DNA of 8,427 nt from Rhodospirillales bacterium. GTDB taxonomy: Bacteria; Pseudomonadota; Alphaproteobacteria; QKFK01; SZUA-500. The first letter of the stretch is position 1. Each line of letters starts with the position of its first letter. The stretch is from NCBI GenBank assembly GCA_003252195.1, contig QKFK01000053.1, forward strand, positions 1-8,427, in the 5' to 3' direction. A program made the position numbers and the translations under genes. Of this stretch, positions 6,826 through 8,427 are shown piece after piece. The notes beneath the pieces were generated by a model. The model made no database searches. It saw only the letters and a program-made list of their open reading frames with translations, and was not told where the DNA came from.

Positions 6826-7818
6826 GTGGATAAGTTGTTTGTTGTATCTCCTTCACCGCATAATAAGTCGGATATTTCTACCGACAAACTTATGTTTGGA
6901 GTAATAGTAGCGTTGTTGCCAGCATTTTTAGTATCAATAGCGTTTTTTGGTTTAGGTGCTTTAACGATTACAGCTACGGCTGTGGCGTCATGTGTGGTTT
7001 TTGAATATCTTATCCAAAGATTTATCCTTAAAGGAAAAAGAACTATATGTGATTTTTCAGCAGTTTTATCTGGTTTGTTGCTTGCTTTTAATGTTCCAAG
7101 CATTTTGCCATTATGGATGGTAGTTGTTGGTTCATTTGTAACTATTGCAATCGCCAAAATGTCATATGGTGGAATAGGCCGTAATGTGTTTAACCCAGCA
7201 TTGGTTGGTCGCGTTTTCTTGCTTATCTGTTTCCCAGTTGAAATGACATTGTGGCCTAAGCCAACATTATGGAACTTTTCACCTGTTGATGCAGAAACTG
7301 GAGCTACTGTATTAGGGTTTATCAAAGAAGGCGTTAAAAAGGGAATGAGTGCTAGTGATGTTGTTGCTAATCTTCCTAGCTATGGACAAATGTTCATGGG
7401 GCAAATGGGTGGTTGTATTGGTGAAGTTTCTGCCTTTGCATTGATTGCTGGTGGTCTTTATATGTTAGCTCGCAAAATTATTACATGGCACATTCCTGTT
7501 TGCTATATTGGTACAGTTGCTATCTTTACCACTATTATGTGGAAGGTTAACCCTGATTTGTACGTTAACCCAATGATACATTTGCTATCAGGTGGTTTGA
7601 TGCTTGGTGCGTTCTTTATGGCAACAGATTATGTTACTTCGCCAATGACAGCAAAAGGCAAGATTTTATTTGGTGTTTCATGTGGTCTTTTAACATGTGT
7701 AATCAGATTCTTTGGAGCTTATCCAGAAGGTGTATCGTTTGCAATTTTGATTATGAATGCTTGCGTTCCATTAATTGACAGATGGTTTACACCACGCGCA
7801 TTTGGTACAGGGAGATAA
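6826..7818 (+). CDS. rnfD: Rnf electron transport complex subunit RnfD
   Basis: RnfD is a polytopic membrane subunit of Rnf, homologous to NqrB, that carries covalently bound FMN and takes part in ion translocation. The 330-residue chain starts with the conserved VSPSPH segment (7-12) and has many hydrophobic helices (for example about 24-44, 48-66, 92-112, 198-215, 226-240, 252-268 and 278-296). Conserved blocks are CDFSAVLSGLLLAFN (75-89), GGIGRNVFNPALVGR (115-129) and FFMATDYVTSP (263-273). The segment ETGATVLG (157-164) fits the flavinylation motif, with T161 as the predicted FMN-bearing threonine. That is consistent with the ApbE encoded upstream. The start is GTG, four bases after the rnfC stop. 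The end contains the ribosome site of rnfG. Confidence 0.96.
   Translation: MDKLFVVSPSPHNKSDISTDKLMFGVIVALLPAFLVSIAFFGLGALTITATAVASCVVFEYLIQRFILKGKRTICDFSAVLSGLLLAFNVPSILPLWMVVVGSFVTIAIAKMSYGGIGRNVFNPALVGRVFLLICFPVEMTLWPKPTLWNFSPVDAETGATVLGFIKEGVKKGMSASDVVANLPSYGQMFMGQMGGCIGEVSAFALIAGGLYMLARKIITWHIPVCYIGTVAIFTTIMWKVNPDLYVNPMIHLLSGGLMLGAFFMATDYVTSPMTAKGKILFGVSCGLLTCVIRFFGAYPEGVSFAILIMNACVPLIDRWFTPRAFGTGR
7811..7814 (+). promoter_or_regulatory. Ribosome binding site of rnfG inside the end of rnfD
   Basis: GGAG lies in the last codons of rnfD, seven bases before the ATG at 7822. Only three bases separate the rnfD stop from that ATG, so translation of the two genes is probably coupled. Confidence 0.65.
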
Positions 7819-7821
7819 ATA

Positions 7822-8427
7822 ATGGCAAAAATAAAATCTACTCTACCTAATATGGTGCTTGTGTTAACAGCTATTTCTGTTGTTTCTGCATCTGCGTTGG
7901 CAGCTGTATATGGGCTGACCAAGGATAAGATTGATGCTGCTAAGTCAGCTAAAGAGCTAAAAGCTGTTAGTGCTGTTTTGGGCGGTGAATATGCAAATGA
8001 GCCAAATAAAGACGCTATTACGGTTAAAGATGCATCAACAGGGCAAGAGATTAAAATCTTTCCTGCGAAGAAGGTTGATGGCAGCTTAGAATCTATAGCT
8101 GTTAAAACTTTCTCAAATAAGGGCTTTGGCGGTAGAATTGAGCTTATGGTTGGTATGTGGAAAGATGGTACTATAAATAAGGTTGAGGTTACTGACCAAA
8201 AAGAAACCCCAGGTTTGGGAACAAAAATGGCAGAACCTGCATTTAAAAGCCAGTTTGAGGGTAAAAACCCTGCTAAGTTTGTGTTAAAGGTAAAAAAAGA
8301 CGGTGGTGATGTTGATGCTATTACAGCGGCAACAATCAGCTCACGTGCTGCATCAGATGCCTTGCAAAAAGCTTATGATGCTTATTTAGAATACACAGGC
8401 AAGGGCAAAACTAGTGGTGGTGATGAT
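7822..8427 (+). CDS. rnfG: Rnf electron transport complex subunit RnfG (3' end cut by window edge)
   Basis: The frame is open from ATG at 7822 to the window edge (202 codons), which is close to the full length of the family. RnfG is a single-span subunit whose periplasmic FMN-binding domain holds covalently attached FMN and relays electrons within Rnf. A hydrophobic segment at residues 10-30 (MVLVLTAISVVSASALAAVY) is the anchor. The FMN-binding domain shows GFGGRIELMVG (101-111), VTDQKETPGLG (123-133) and DAITAATISSRA (165-176). T171 in TAAT is the predicted flavin-bearing threonine; the usual glycine of S/T-G-A-T is alanine here. The visible end is Gly/Lys-rich and may be near the true C-terminus. 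rnfE and rnfA would be expected just beyond the window. Confidence 0.93.
   Translation, partial: MAKIKSTLPNMVLVLTAISVVSASALAAVYGLTKDKIDAAKSAKELKAVSAVLGGEYANEPNKDAITVKDASTGQEIKIFPAKKVDGSLESIAVKTFSNKGFGGRIELMVGMWKDGTINKVEVTDQKETPGLGTKMAEPAFKSQFEGKNPAKFVLKVKKDGGDVDAITAATISSRAASDALQKAYDAYLEYTGKGKTSGGDD

Noticed and set aside
6726..7325. Minus-strand frame of 199 codons opposite rnfC/rnfD
   Set aside because: It overlaps strongly conserved RnfC Fe-S motifs and RnfD membrane blocks; its own translation is low-complexity and unrecognisable.

Overview
The window is AT-rich, densely coding bacterial DNA. It shows no phage, insertion-sequence, CRISPR, tRNA or rRNA signal. It holds one gene on the minus strand, cut by the left edge, and a divergent plus-strand series that runs off the right edge. 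The gene content points to an anaerobic or facultative Gram-negative. The DapE motifs look proteobacterial, while the order rseC-rnfB-rnfC-rnfD-rnfG and the long multi-cluster RnfB resemble the Bacteroidetes type of Rnf locus. An AT-rich gut-type proteobacterium carrying a Bacteroidetes-like Rnf operon is one reading. The taxonomic guess is weak.

Layout. Positions 1-1446 (minus) encode the N-terminal 482 residues of a protein with tetratricopeptide repeats followed by a degenerate class I methyltransferase-like domain. A short divergent spacer (1447-1528) follows. Positions 1529-4063 (plus) form a single 844-codon frame that joins an M20 peptidase of the succinyl-diaminopimelate desuccinylase (DapE) type to a complete FAD:protein FMN transferase (ApbE). 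Next are rseC (4063-4470), a 128-base spacer with an imperfect duplication, then rnfB (4599-5474), rnfC (5493-6821), rnfD (6826-7818, GTG start) and the start of rnfG (7822 to the edge).

How they work together. Rnf is a membrane complex that couples electron transfer between ferredoxin and NAD to ion pumping. RnfB carries Fe-S clusters, RnfC binds NADH/FMN and Fe-S, and RnfD and RnfG carry FMN covalently bound to threonine. ApbE is the enzyme that attaches that FMN, so an ApbE encoded just upstream of its predicted substrates makes functional sense. RseC is a small membrane protein repeatedly found with Rnf/Rsx genes. DapE (lysine/diaminopimelate synthesis) has no obvious link to Rnf, and its in-frame junction to ApbE is the most unusual point of the window. 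Two further oddities are an enlarged lid domain in the DapE half and a C-terminal ferredoxin motif in RnfB that has lost three of its four cysteines.
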